From the NCBI RefSeq assembly GCF_001509475.1, contig NZ_LLZG01000360.1:26962-90961 (forward strand): a DNA stretch of 64,000 bases. The letters run 5' to 3'. Shown piece by piece: positions 35,246-43,281 of the stretch (positions are counted from its first letter, which is position 1; each line of letters begins with the position of its first letter). This DNA is from Streptomyces regalis. GTDB taxonomy: Bacteria > Actinomycetota > Actinomycetes > Streptomycetales > Streptomycetaceae. A program made the translations under genes and the position numbers. The notes under the pieces are model-generated. The model was not told where the DNA came from. It did not search any database and saw only the letters and a list, made by a program, of their open reading frames with translations.

Positions 35246-36916
35246 ATGACCCACCTCTGGCACGAACTCGCCCGTGGCCTCCGCGAGGACACCCGGCTGC
35301 ACACCCCCTCGCGCTCGGAGGAACCCGTCTCGGGCGCCGCCCTGTTCGCCCGCGCCGAGCGCACGGCAGGCGCCGTGCTCGCCGTGTGCGACGGCCGCGC
35401 CCCGCGCCGCGTGGGCCTGCTCATGGCCAACGGCGAGCCGTGGGTGCGCGGACTGCTCGCCGCGCTCCGCCTCGACGCGGCGGCCGTACCGCTGGCGCTC
35501 CCGGTGGCCTTCGGCGGTGCCGACGCCTACGCCGCCCACGTCCGGCGCATCGCGGACGACGCCTCGCTGGACGCGATGCTCGTCGACGGCAGCCTCGGCG
35601 GCCGTATCGTCTCCCGCGTCGCCGGGGCCGTACCGGACGTCCCGTTCATCGACATCGCCGAACCGCCCGCCACCCGCGGGGAGTTGCCTGCCCCGCACGG
35701 TGGCGGCTCCGCCCCCGCGGTCATCCAGTACACCTCCGGCAGCACCTCGGCACCCAAGGGCGTCGTGTTGAGCCACGACAACGTCTCGGCCGGGCTCGAC
35801 GCGATCGAGGCCGGCACCCGCTGGACGCCCGAGGACCGGCTCGGCGAGTGGCTGCCGCTCTTCCACGACATGGGCCTGTTCACCCTGCTCGCCGCGCTGC
35901 GCAAGGGCTCGACGATCACCCTCTGGCAGCCCGGCGATTTCGTGCGCCGCCCCCTGCAGTGGCTCGCCGAGTTCGCCGCCTCGCGCTCCTCGATCATGCC
36001 GGCGCCGAACTTCTTCTACGACTACCTGGTCGCGGCCGCTTCCAAGGGCATCCCCGACGGCCTCGACCTGTCGGCCTGGCGCTACGGCGGCAACGGCTCC
36101 GAACCGGTGCGCCGCTCCAGCCTGGAGGCGTTCCAGCAGACGTTCGCCCCCTACGGGCTGCGCCCCCAGGTCGTCCAGCCCAACTACGGCCTCGCCGAGG
36201 CCACCCTGATCGTCAGCACCGGCGTGCCCGGATCCGCCTACCGCAGCCTGGAGGTGGAGCGCTCCAGCCTGTCCGTCGGCGACCAGGTCAAGGAAGCCGC
36301 CGAGCCCGGGCCCACCACCCGCACCGTCGTCTCCTGCGGCACGCCCGTCGAGGGCCTGCAGCTGCGGATCGGCGACGCCGAGGGCACCCCGCTCGACGAC
36401 GGCGTCGTCGGCGAGGTGCAGATCGGCGGCGGGCCGGTGACCTCCGGCTACCTCGGACTGCCCGCCGAGCAGCAGCCGTTCACCCCGGACGGACTGCTGC
36501 GCACCGGCGACATCGGCTTCCTGCGGGACGGCGAGCTGTACGTGATGGGCCGCCTGAAGGCGATGGCCGTCGTCCGCGGCCAGAACTACTACGCCGAGGA
36601 CGTCGAAGAGGTCGTCAAGTCCACGCCCGGAGTCGACCGCCGGCACTGCGCCGCCTTCGCCTGGGACGGCGACGGAGAGGAGCACATGGTCGTCATCTGG
36701 GAGACGAAGCTCGACGCCGACACGGCCTCCGCCGTCGGCCAGGCCATCCGCACCCGGCTGGCCGAACACCTCGGCCTCACCGCCGTGGAGACCCTCGCGG
36801 TCTCCCCCCAGACCCTCCCCTTCACCAGCTCCGGAAAGGTCAAGCGCTCCGGCGCGGCCGACCTGTACCGGCAGCACCAGTCTCTGACCACCGCATCGGA
36901 AGGACAGCACTCGTGA
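35246..36916 (+). CDS. fatty-acyl-AMP ligase (FAAL)-like enzyme
   Basis: 556 residues from ATG 35246 (GGAGG upstream). P-loop IQYTSGSTSAPKGVVLSH, the FAAL hallmark EWLPLFHDMGLF, NYGLAEATLIVS, and the C-terminal VMGRLKAMAVVRGQNYYAEDVE fit the FAAL branch, which forms acyl-adenylates and passes the acyl chain to an ACP rather than to CoA. It overlaps the downstream ACP start by four bases, so that ACP is the obvious acceptor. The chain length and substrate are unknown. Confidence 0.87.
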   Translation: MTHLWHELARGLREDTRLHTPSRSEEPVSGAALFARAERTAGAVLAVCDGRAPRRVGLLMANGEPWVRGLLAALRLDAAAVPLALPVAFGGADAYAAHVRRIADDASLDAMLVDGSLGGRIVSRVAGAVPDVPFIDIAEPPATRGELPAPHGGGSAPAVIQYTSGSTSAPKGVVLSHDNVSAGLDAIEAGTRWTPEDRLGEWLPLFHDMGLFTLLAALRKGSTITLWQPGDFVRRPLQWLAEFAASRSSIMPAPNFFYDYLVAAASKGIPDGLDLSAWRYGGNGSEPVRRSSLEAFQQTFAPYGLRPQVVQPNYGLAEATLIVSTGVPGSAYRSLEVERSSLSVGDQVKEAAEPGPTTRTVVSCGTPVEGLQLRIGDAEGTPLDDGVVGEVQIGGGPVTSGYLGLPAEQQPFTPDGLLRTGDIGFLRDGELYVMGRLKAMAVVRGQNYYAEDVEEVVKSTPGVDRRHCAAFAWDGDGEEHMVVIWETKLDADTASAVGQAIRTRLAEHLGLTAVETLAVSPQTLPFTSSGKVKRSGAADLYRQHQSLTTASEGQHS

Positions 36917-37170
36917 GCGTCACCGCGACCCTGGACATCGTCGTACGGGCCCTGGCCGCGCAGGCGGGCGTCGCCGAGTCGTCCGTCGACCCCGACAAGC
37001 CGCTCTCGGCCGTGCCGGGCATCGAGTCCGTCAAGGCCCTGCGCGCCATCACCGAGATCGAGGACGAGTGCGACGTCGTCATTCCCGACGACTTCCTGTT
37101 CGAGACCGCGACCGTGCGTGAACTCGCCGACTTCGTGGCCGAGCTGGCGCGCGAGGGCAGCACCATATGA
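36913..37170 (+). CDS. acyl carrier protein (first)
   Basis: 85 residues from GTG 36913, overlapping the FAAL stop as GTGA. The fold pattern is typical: an amphipathic first helix, PGIESVKAL around Ser39 (phosphopantetheine site; ES replaces the usual DS), then acidic helix EIEDECDVVIPDDFLFETATVRELADFV. It should carry the acyl group loaded by the FAAL, after activation by the PPTase at 27835. It is coupled by ATGA to the transglutaminase-like gene. Confidence 0.9.
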   Translation: MSVTATLDIVVRALAAQAGVAESSVDPDKPLSAVPGIESVKALRAITEIEDECDVVIPDDFLFETATVRELADFVAELAREGSTI

Positions 37171-38186
37171 CCGTGGAGACCGCCGAGTCCCATGCACTGC
37201 TCGGCGCGCTGGACCGGTTCAAGGCCGCGCCGCCCGACGTCGCCCGCTACGACACCGACACCGCGACCGCGGCGCGCGCCCTGCGCGCCGCCCCCGAACA
37301 GGTCGCCCGGCTCGCCGTCGAGGGGCTCCCGCACCTCGTCGACTCCGAGCACGGACCGCTGTTCGACTACGACGACCTGATGAACGTCGGCATGTTCTGC
37401 GGCACCGGCCAGACAGTGCCGGAGCTCGGGCTGCGCTTCCTGATGCGCTTCGCGGCCTCGCCACGGGCCAGCTGGTTCGCGCCCCGCGACTGGGAGGTCG
37501 GCGTCCACCCGTCCCGTACGGCCGGCGGCGAGGGTGCGGAGGCCCCCGGCGCCGACGACGGACGGCCGGCGGTCACCGTCCGGGTCCCCGACCTGACCGC
37601 GCCCGGCGTGGAACTGCTCTCCGGCGGACCGTTCGACGAGCCGCTGCGCACATCCGGCTACGAGGCGGCCGTCCGCCTGACCGGCACCGAGCAGACGGTG
37701 CGCGACCCGCGCATCCACGAGGTGTGGGCCGAGGTCGTCGAGGCGCTCGCCTCGCGCCGCGTGATCTACCAGACGGTGCCCGAGCCGTTGCGCGCCGACC
37801 ACCACCGGGCCTGGGAACTCGGCATCGCCGACTGCGTGGTCGCCTCGCGGCTGCTCGCCGACCGGCTGCGCGCGGCCGGCCTGGAGGCCACCGCCCGGCG
37901 CGGCTACCTCCTCGGGCTCTTCGGCAGCGACCACGCCTGGTGCGACGTCGTCGAGGACGGCGTGCACAAGTCGCTCGACCCGGTCTTCGCCTTCGTCGCC
38001 ACCGTCGGCGACGAGCGCGGGGTCGCCGAGTCGCCCGAGTTCGCCGCGGCCTGCTTCGGCAGCCGCTTCAACCGGCTCCTGCCGTGCCGCACCGACAGCG
38101 CCGAACCTCTCGTGTACTTCGACGGCGAACCCGCCCCCTACTGGGCGATGGTCGGCGTCGGCGCCCGCCCGAGGAGGACCGCATGA
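37167..38186 (+). CDS. transglutaminase-like Cys/His/Asp protein between two ACPs
   Basis: 339 residues from ATG 37167, overlapping both neighbouring ACP genes by four bases. The C-terminal half looks like a transglutaminase-like papain fold: Cys223 (GIADCVVASRLLADRLRAAG), His256 (GSDHAWCDVVEDG) and Asp271 (HKSLDPVF) in the right order and spacing. The N-terminal 200 residues are not recognised. Related folds make or break amide and thioester bonds, so condensation or transfer between ACP-bound acyl groups and an amine is plausible. The function is inferred from fold and position only. Confidence 0.7.
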   Translation: MTVETAESHALLGALDRFKAAPPDVARYDTDTATAARALRAAPEQVARLAVEGLPHLVDSEHGPLFDYDDLMNVGMFCGTGQTVPELGLRFLMRFAASPRASWFAPRDWEVGVHPSRTAGGEGAEAPGADDGRPAVTVRVPDLTAPGVELLSGGPFDEPLRTSGYEAAVRLTGTEQTVRDPRIHEVWAEVVEALASRRVIYQTVPEPLRADHHRAWELGIADCVVASRLLADRLRAAGLEATARRGYLLGLFGSDHAWCDVVEDGVHKSLDPVFAFVATVGDERGVAESPEFAAACFGSRFNRLLPCRTDSAEPLVYFDGEPAPYWAMVGVGARPRRTA

Positions 38187-38428
38187 CCGCCGTACGCTCC
38201 CTGGACGCCGTACGCACCCTGATCAAGGGAAGCCTCGACCACCCCGCCCTGCTGGACCGCCTCGGCGGCGACGACGACTTCGCGCAGGCGGGCATCGGCT
38301 CCGGCGAACTGATCCGGATCGCGCTGAGCCTGGAGGAGGAGCTCGGCCGTCCCCTGGAGGACGAGGAACTGCTCGGGCTCACGTCGGTGCGCGCCGTCGC
38401 CGCGCTGATCGGGGCGGGGGAGGACTGA
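38183..38428 (+). CDS. acyl carrier protein (second)
   Basis: 81 residues from ATG 38183 (ATGA overlap). GIGSGELIRIALSLEEELGR places the phosphopantetheine serine at Ser40, although SG replaces the usual DS context; acidic helices LEEELGRPLEDEELLG follow. Two different ACPs on either side of the transglutaminase-like gene suggest that two carrier-bound intermediates meet at that protein (inference). Confidence 0.82.
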   Translation: MTAVRSLDAVRTLIKGSLDHPALLDRLGGDDDFAQAGIGSGELIRIALSLEEELGRPLEDEELLGLTSVRAVAALIGAGED

Positions 38429-38429
38429 C

Positions 38430-39947
38430 ATGTGGCTCAACCATGTGGTGCGCCGCGGACTCGACCGGGACCCCGACGCCCTCGCCCTGCGCGACGCCCG
38501 GCGGGACGTCAGCTGGCGTGAGCTGCACCGCGATGTGCGGGCGCTGGCCTGCCGGCTGCGCCACGACACGCTGCCCGGCAGCCGCGTCCTGGTGCTCAGC
38601 GGCAACTGTGTCGAGGTGCTGGAGACCTACTTCGCCTGCGCGGCCGCCGGCCTGGTCGCCGTACCGGTCAATCCGGCGCTGACCGACCCCGAGATCGGCG
38701 CGATCATGGAGTCGGTGGAGCCGTCCGCGGCGGTCGCCGAGGCGGGCTTCGCGGCCCGCCTGGGCGGCCTGTACCCGGGGCTGCCCGTCACCGACGTCGC
38801 GACCATCCCCGAACTGCCCGACGAGGACGCCGAGTTCGCGGGGGAGCCGGGCAGCGGCATGGCCGACCCGGTGCTCATCCTGCACACCTCGGCGACGACC
38901 GGGCGCGCCAAGGGCGTCGTCGTCGACCAGCGCTCGCTGCAGATCAACGCCCTGTCCTGGCTCGCCGACGTGCGCCCGGCGCCCGGCACCGCCTTCCTCA
39001 ACGCCGGGCCGCTGTTCCACGGCAGCGTGGTCATCGCCCTGGACCACCTGGCCGCGGGCGGCACCGTCTGCGTCCTGGACCGCTTCACCCCGCAGGGCTG
39101 TCTGGCCGCCCTGGAGCGCTGGGAGGTGGAGCACGCCTTCCTCGTCCCGTCCATGGTCCGGCTGTTGCTGCAGACCAGGAGCCTGGCCGGCACGGATCTG
39201 TCCCGGCTGCGGCTGCTGCTGCACGGCGCCGCGCCGATGCCCGGGGAACTGGCCCGTGAGGCACGGGAGCGGCTCGGCGTGGAGCTGCAGACCATCTTCG
39301 GGATCACCGAGGGCGGCGGCCCCGTCCTCACGCTCCGCCCGGGCACCGCCGTCGGCGAACCTCCGGTGCCCGGAGCCGTCTGCGTGGGGGTGCCGATGCT
39401 CGGCGCCGGACTGCGCGTCACCGGCGAAGACGGGTGCGAGGTGCCCGCAGGCACCATCGGCGAGCTCCAGGTCAGCGGCGACGGCCTGATGCAGACGTAC
39501 TGGAAGAACCCGGAGGCCACCGACGACGTACTGCGCGACGGCTGGCTCAACACCCACGACCTGGGCTGTGTCGACGCGGCCGGCCGGGTCTGGGTCGTCG
39601 ACCGGCGCAACGACCTGATCCTGCGCGGCGGGCAGAACGTGTACCCGGCCGAGATCGAGCACGTGCTGCGGCAGTCGCCGGACGTCGCCGACGTCGTCGT
39701 CGTACCCCTGCCGTCCGACCTGTGGGGGCAGACGCCCGTGGCGTTCGTGCAGCCCGTCGAGGCCGACCGGTTCGACGAGACCGAGCTGCTCCAGCTGTGC
39801 GTCGACGGGCTCGCCCCGTACAAACGACCCACCCACTTCCTGCCCGTGGAGCGCATCCCGCGCAATCCGGCGGGCAAGGCGCTGCGCACCCGGCTGCGCG
39901 AGACCGCCCACCAGACGCTCACCGCCGACAGGGAGCACACCGCATGA
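38430..39947 (+). CDS. AMP-forming acyl-CoA synthetase-like ligase (third)
   Basis: 505 residues from ATG 38430, one base after the ACP stop. P-loop HTSATTGRAKGVVVD, IFGITEGGG, the hinge region WVVDRRNDLILRGGQNVYPAEIEHVL and PRNPAGKALRTRL with catalytic lysine are all intact. The closest general type is long-chain or aryl acyl-CoA ligase, the type to which the cremeomycin diazotisation enzyme CreM also belongs. It could therefore load an acyl or aryl acid or use nitrite. ATGA overlap with the ferritin-like gene. Confidence 0.83.
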   Translation: MWLNHVVRRGLDRDPDALALRDARRDVSWRELHRDVRALACRLRHDTLPGSRVLVLSGNCVEVLETYFACAAAGLVAVPVNPALTDPEIGAIMESVEPSAAVAEAGFAARLGGLYPGLPVTDVATIPELPDEDAEFAGEPGSGMADPVLILHTSATTGRAKGVVVDQRSLQINALSWLADVRPAPGTAFLNAGPLFHGSVVIALDHLAAGGTVCVLDRFTPQGCLAALERWEVEHAFLVPSMVRLLLQTRSLAGTDLSRLRLLLHGAAPMPGELAREARERLGVELQTIFGITEGGGPVLTLRPGTAVGEPPVPGAVCVGVPMLGAGLRVTGEDGCEVPAGTIGELQVSGDGLMQTYWKNPEATDDVLRDGWLNTHDLGCVDAAGRVWVVDRRNDLILRGGQNVYPAEIEHVLRQSPDVADVVVVPLPSDLWGQTPVAFVQPVEADRFDETELLQLCVDGLAPYKRPTHFLPVERIPRNPAGKALRTRLRETAHQTLTADREHTA

Positions 39948-41074
39948 CCACCACCGACTACACCCGCCCCGAGGTCCTGACGGACCTCGCCGGCGAGTGG
40001 GCCGTCCCGGTGCACGGCAACGCCGTCATCCAGTGGGACTACGACCGGCGCAACGACAAGCTCGTACGGCTGTACAAGCAGGGCAAGCAGCGCCAGTGGG
40101 ACATGGACGAACGGCTCGACTGGGACCACGAGACGGACCCGGACGACCCGCTCGGCCTGCCCGACGACTTCATCTCCATCGCCGGGTCCAAGCTGTGGGA
40201 CCGGCTGCCGGAGAGCGAGCGGCGCGTGGTGCGGCGGCACAGCAGCGGCTGGCTGTACTCGCAGTTCCTGCACTCCGAGCAGGCCGCGCTGATCGCGGTC
40301 GGCAAGATCCTGCTCACCGTGGAGGACCTGGACTCCAAGCTGTACGCCGCCACGCAGATGATGGACGAGGCCCGCCATGTGGAGGGCTTCAACCGTTTCC
40401 TGCACACCAAGATCGGCCTGCGCTACGGTCTCTCGCCGTCGATCTCCGCGATGTTCGAGCAGGCGATGCGCGAACCGCGCTGGGACTTCGGCGTCCTCGC
40501 GGCCCACATCCTCGTCGAGAACATGGGCCTGGCCACGTTCGGCGTGCACCGCGAGCGGCTGAAGGACCCGCTGGCGCGGGCGTTCAGCGCGTATGTCGCG
40601 CGCGACGAGGCCCGGCACGTGGCGTTCGGGCGGCTGCTGCTGCGGGAGTACTACCCGCAGCTGTCCGAGGCCGAGCTCAAGGAGCGCGAGGACTTCGTCG
40701 TCGAGGGCTGCTGGGCGCTGCGCGACCGGTATGTCGACGACGAGATCTGGAACACGCTCGGGTACGGCGAGGAGGCGATCAAGGCGTCGCGGCGCTCGCC
40801 CGCCAAGAGGGAGTTCCGCCGCCTGGTCTTCATGCGGATCGTGCCGGGTCTGAAGGAGATCGGGATGTTCGGCCCGCGGGTGCAGGAGGCACTGGCCAGG
40901 ATGGGCGTCCTCGGCTTCCACGAGGTGGACGAGGAGGCGCTGCGCGCGCTCGACGACAAGGCCGCCGTCGACGCGCTCACCAAGCACGAGATGGAGCTGC
41001 GCCGCCGGGACATCCGGAACGTCATCGACCTCGGCAGCGGCGCCCCGACCGACGGCACCGCCCCCACCCCCTGA
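39944..41074 (+). CDS. ferritin-like diiron oxygenase (R2-like)
   Basis: 376 residues from ATG 39944. A full set of diiron ligands is visible: Glu112 (HSEQAALI), Glu142 and His145 (DEARHVEGF), Glu192 (HILVENMGLATFG), and Glu222 with His225 (DEARHVAFG). This pattern fits ferritin-like oxidases such as AurF-type N-oxygenases and acyl-ACP desaturase relatives. In this cluster it could oxidise a nitrogen or desaturate a carrier-bound acyl chain. It is the last gene of the operon, followed by a strong hairpin. Confidence 0.85.
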   Translation: MTTTDYTRPEVLTDLAGEWAVPVHGNAVIQWDYDRRNDKLVRLYKQGKQRQWDMDERLDWDHETDPDDPLGLPDDFISIAGSKLWDRLPESERRVVRRHSSGWLYSQFLHSEQAALIAVGKILLTVEDLDSKLYAATQMMDEARHVEGFNRFLHTKIGLRYGLSPSISAMFEQAMREPRWDFGVLAAHILVENMGLATFGVHRERLKDPLARAFSAYVARDEARHVAFGRLLLREYYPQLSEAELKEREDFVVEGCWALRDRYVDDEIWNTLGYGEEAIKASRRSPAKREFRRLVFMRIVPGLKEIGMFGPRVQEALARMGVLGFHEVDEEALRALDDKAAVDALTKHEMELRRRDIRNVIDLGSGAPTDGTAPTP

Positions 41075-41447
41075 ACCGGGCGCCGCCGCCCCGGAGTACA
41101 TCCCCCGGCTCCGGGAGCGGCGGCGTCCCGCCGGCACGGCCCCGGGCGAGCGGCGCACAACAGGCCGCGAGCCCGACACCGCCGGTGCGGCGATGTGCAG
41201 CGGGGCTCGGTCTCGTCGGCGCTGCTCGGTGGCCCCTGGACCTGTGCCGGGAAGCCCCCGCGGACTCCCGTGCCGGCATGCCGCACGGCCCTCCCGGACC
41301 GGTGTCGCGGGTCCGCCGGTCCGTAACCGTCGTCGGGTCCGGCGCCACCCGCCGACGTCGGCCCCACCCCCTCGTACACCGCCCCTTCCACCGCCCCTCT
41401 TCGTACAGCACGGCCCTTTCGATCCCTGGAAACGCGGAGATGCCAGC
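41075..41447 (+). other. intergenic region before thioesterase gene
   Basis: 373 bases without a credible gene. A terminator hairpin is at its start; the rest is GC-rich without codon-like structure. It should contain the promoter of the thioesterase/dehydrogenase genes, but no known box stands out and the shared GGAGTGCAT/GCCTCT pair is absent. Confidence 0.4.
41082..41124 (+). terminator. terminator after ferritin-like gene
   Basis: A near-perfect GC-rich stem (GCCGCCGCCCCGGAG against CTCCGGGAGCGGCGGC, one bulge) with a 12-base loop, beginning eight bases after the stop codon. Confidence 0.75.
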
Positions 41448-41963
41448 ATGCTCGAAACTACCCCGCCACCCGCTCGTCCCACCCGGCTGCGCGGGCTCGC
41501 GCCGGCCGGTGCGGACACCAGCGGTCGCCGTGTGCTCACCGGACTGGCCGACGGCACCGTGGCCGATCCGCCGGCGGCCCGCACGCTCGAGCTGCCGCCC
41601 GCCACCTCGTGGCTGCCGGGCCTGATCACCTGTGAGACCGCGTTCGACGAGGAACTGACGCTCACTCCCGGTGTCGTCTTCGGCGGCTGGATCGCCTGCC
41701 TGGTCGACCACTTCGCCGGACTGGTGATGCTCTCCGCGATCCCGGACGGCTCCGGCTTCCTCACCGCCGGCCTCTCGGTCGACTACCACGCACCGTTGGT
41801 CCCCGGCCCCGTCACCATCGAGACGGAGCTGACCAGTTGCTCCACCCGGCGCGCGGTCGCCGAGGTCCGCTTCGCGCAGCACCGCACCCGCGCCTGCACC
41901 GGCACCGTGGAGCAGATCATCCACCGTACGGCGCCGGCCGCCGTCGGCCGGATGGCGGGGTGA
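41448..41963 (+). CDS. hotdog-fold thioesterase (PaaI/4HBT-like)
   Basis: 171 residues from ATG 41448 (GGAGATG upstream). The hotdog core is visible: TLTPGVVFGGWIACLVDHFAGLVML (central helix with Asp), then FLTAGLSVDYHAPLVPGPVTIETEL and AVAEVRFAQH. These enzymes hydrolyse acyl-CoA or acyl-ACP thioesters. It overlaps the dehydrogenase gene by four bases. In the cluster it may release the product or edit misloaded carriers. Confidence 0.85.
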   Translation: MLETTPPPARPTRLRGLAPAGADTSGRRVLTGLADGTVADPPAARTLELPPATSWLPGLITCETAFDEELTLTPGVVFGGWIACLVDHFAGLVMLSAIPDGSGFLTAGLSVDYHAPLVPGPVTIETELTSCSTRRAVAEVRFAQHRTRACTGTVEQIIHRTAPAAVGRMAG

Positions 41964-43111
41964 GGGGCGTGCGCGACACCGAACTCACCCAGGAACACCG
42001 CGACTTCCAGGCGATGGTGCGCGACTTCGTGGAACACGAGATCGTGCCCTGCCACGCCGACTGGGAGCGTGCCGGACTCGTCGACCGTGAGGTGTGGCGC
42101 AGCGCCGGCAAACTCGGCCTGCTCGGCATCGACGTGCCCGAGGAGTACGGCGGCGGAGGCGTACGCGACTTCCGCTACCAGGTCATCATCAGCGAGGAGA
42201 TCATGCGCGTCGGCGCCACCGGCATCGGCTTCGCGCTGCACAACGACGTGGTCGCCCCCTACCTTCTCGACCTCGCCACCGACGAGCAGAAGCAGCGCTG
42301 GCTGCCCGGTTTCTGCTCGGGCGGGCTGATCACCGCCATCGCGATGACCGAGCCGGAGGCCGGCAGCGATCTGCAGTCCATCCGCACCACCGCGTTCCGC
42401 GACGGCGACGACTACGTCCTCAAGGGCGCCAAGACGTTCATCACCAACGGCATCCATGCGGACCTGGTCGTCGTGGTGGCCCGCACCCAGCCGGGCCGGG
42501 GCGCGCGCGGCCTGAGCCTGCTCGTGGTCGAGCGCGACATGCCCGGCTTCACCCGGGGCCGCAAGCTGGAGAAGATCGGCATGGCCGCGCAGGACACGGC
42601 CGAGCTGTTCTTCGACGACGTCCGGGTCCCGGCCGCCAACCTGCTCGGCCGCCCCGGCCGGGCCTTCCTGCACCTCGCGGCCAACCTCCCGCAGGAGCGC
42701 CTCGGCATCGCCGCCTACGCGGTGGCCGCCGCCGAGACCGCCTTCGCCCAGACCCTGGAGCACTGCAAGAGCCGTACCGCCTTCGGGCAGCCGATCGGTG
42801 CCTTCCAGCACGTCCGCTTCGAACTCGCCGAGATGGCCACCGAGCTGGACGTGGCGCGCACCTATGTCGACCGGGCCGTCGCCGAGCACAACGCGGGCCG
42901 CCTCGACGCGGTCGCCGCCGCCAAGGCCAAGTGGTGGGCCACCGACGTCCAGCGCCGGGTGCTCGACCGCTGCGTCCAACTGCACGGCGGCTACGGGTTC
43001 ATGCGCGAGACCCCCGTGGCCAAGGCGTTCGTCGACAACCGCGTGCACCCGATCTACGGCGGCACGAACGAGATCATGAAGGAGATCATCGGCCGCGACC
43101 TGGGCGTCTGA
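41960..43111 (+). CDS. acyl-CoA (or acyl-ACP) dehydrogenase
   Basis: 383 residues from GTG 41960 (GTGA overlap); GTG 41969 is an alternative. FAD and substrate motifs: AMTEPEAGSDLQSIRTTA, GAKTFITNGIHADL, FGQPIGAFQHVRFELAEM, LHGGYGFMRETPVAKAF and IYGGTNEIMKEIIGRDL. The usual YEGT glutamate is Gly here, but LPQERLGIAAY supplies the glutamate used in long-chain and isovaleryl-type enzymes. It introduces an alpha,beta double bond in a thioester substrate. Its substrate here may be ACP-bound. Confidence 0.9.
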   Translation: MRGVRDTELTQEHRDFQAMVRDFVEHEIVPCHADWERAGLVDREVWRSAGKLGLLGIDVPEEYGGGGVRDFRYQVIISEEIMRVGATGIGFALHNDVVAPYLLDLATDEQKQRWLPGFCSGGLITAIAMTEPEAGSDLQSIRTTAFRDGDDYVLKGAKTFITNGIHADLVVVVARTQPGRGARGLSLLVVERDMPGFTRGRKLEKIGMAAQDTAELFFDDVRVPAANLLGRPGRAFLHLAANLPQERLGIAAYAVAAAETAFAQTLEHCKSRTAFGQPIGAFQHVRFELAEMATELDVARTYVDRAVAEHNAGRLDAVAAAKAKWWATDVQRRVLDRCVQLHGGYGFMRETPVAKAFVDNRVHPIYGGTNEIMKEIIGRDLGV

Positions 43112-43281
43112 CCACGACCGACCGGCCCGGCGCCTCCGGCCCTCGCCCCCGGCCTCTCTGGCCCCGGTCCCCGGCCCCTCCGGCCCCCGCCCCCTCCCGC
43201 GCCCGCCCGGCAGTCATGCCCCGGCCCTTCGGCTCCCCGACGAGCCGTGCGCGCCCCACTTCTCAGCGAAACGGACAGCCA

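Noticed and set aside
41093..41101. GGAGTACAT, resembling the first box of the shared promoter motif
   Set aside because: It lies inside the terminator stem, and no CCTC box occurs at the right distance.
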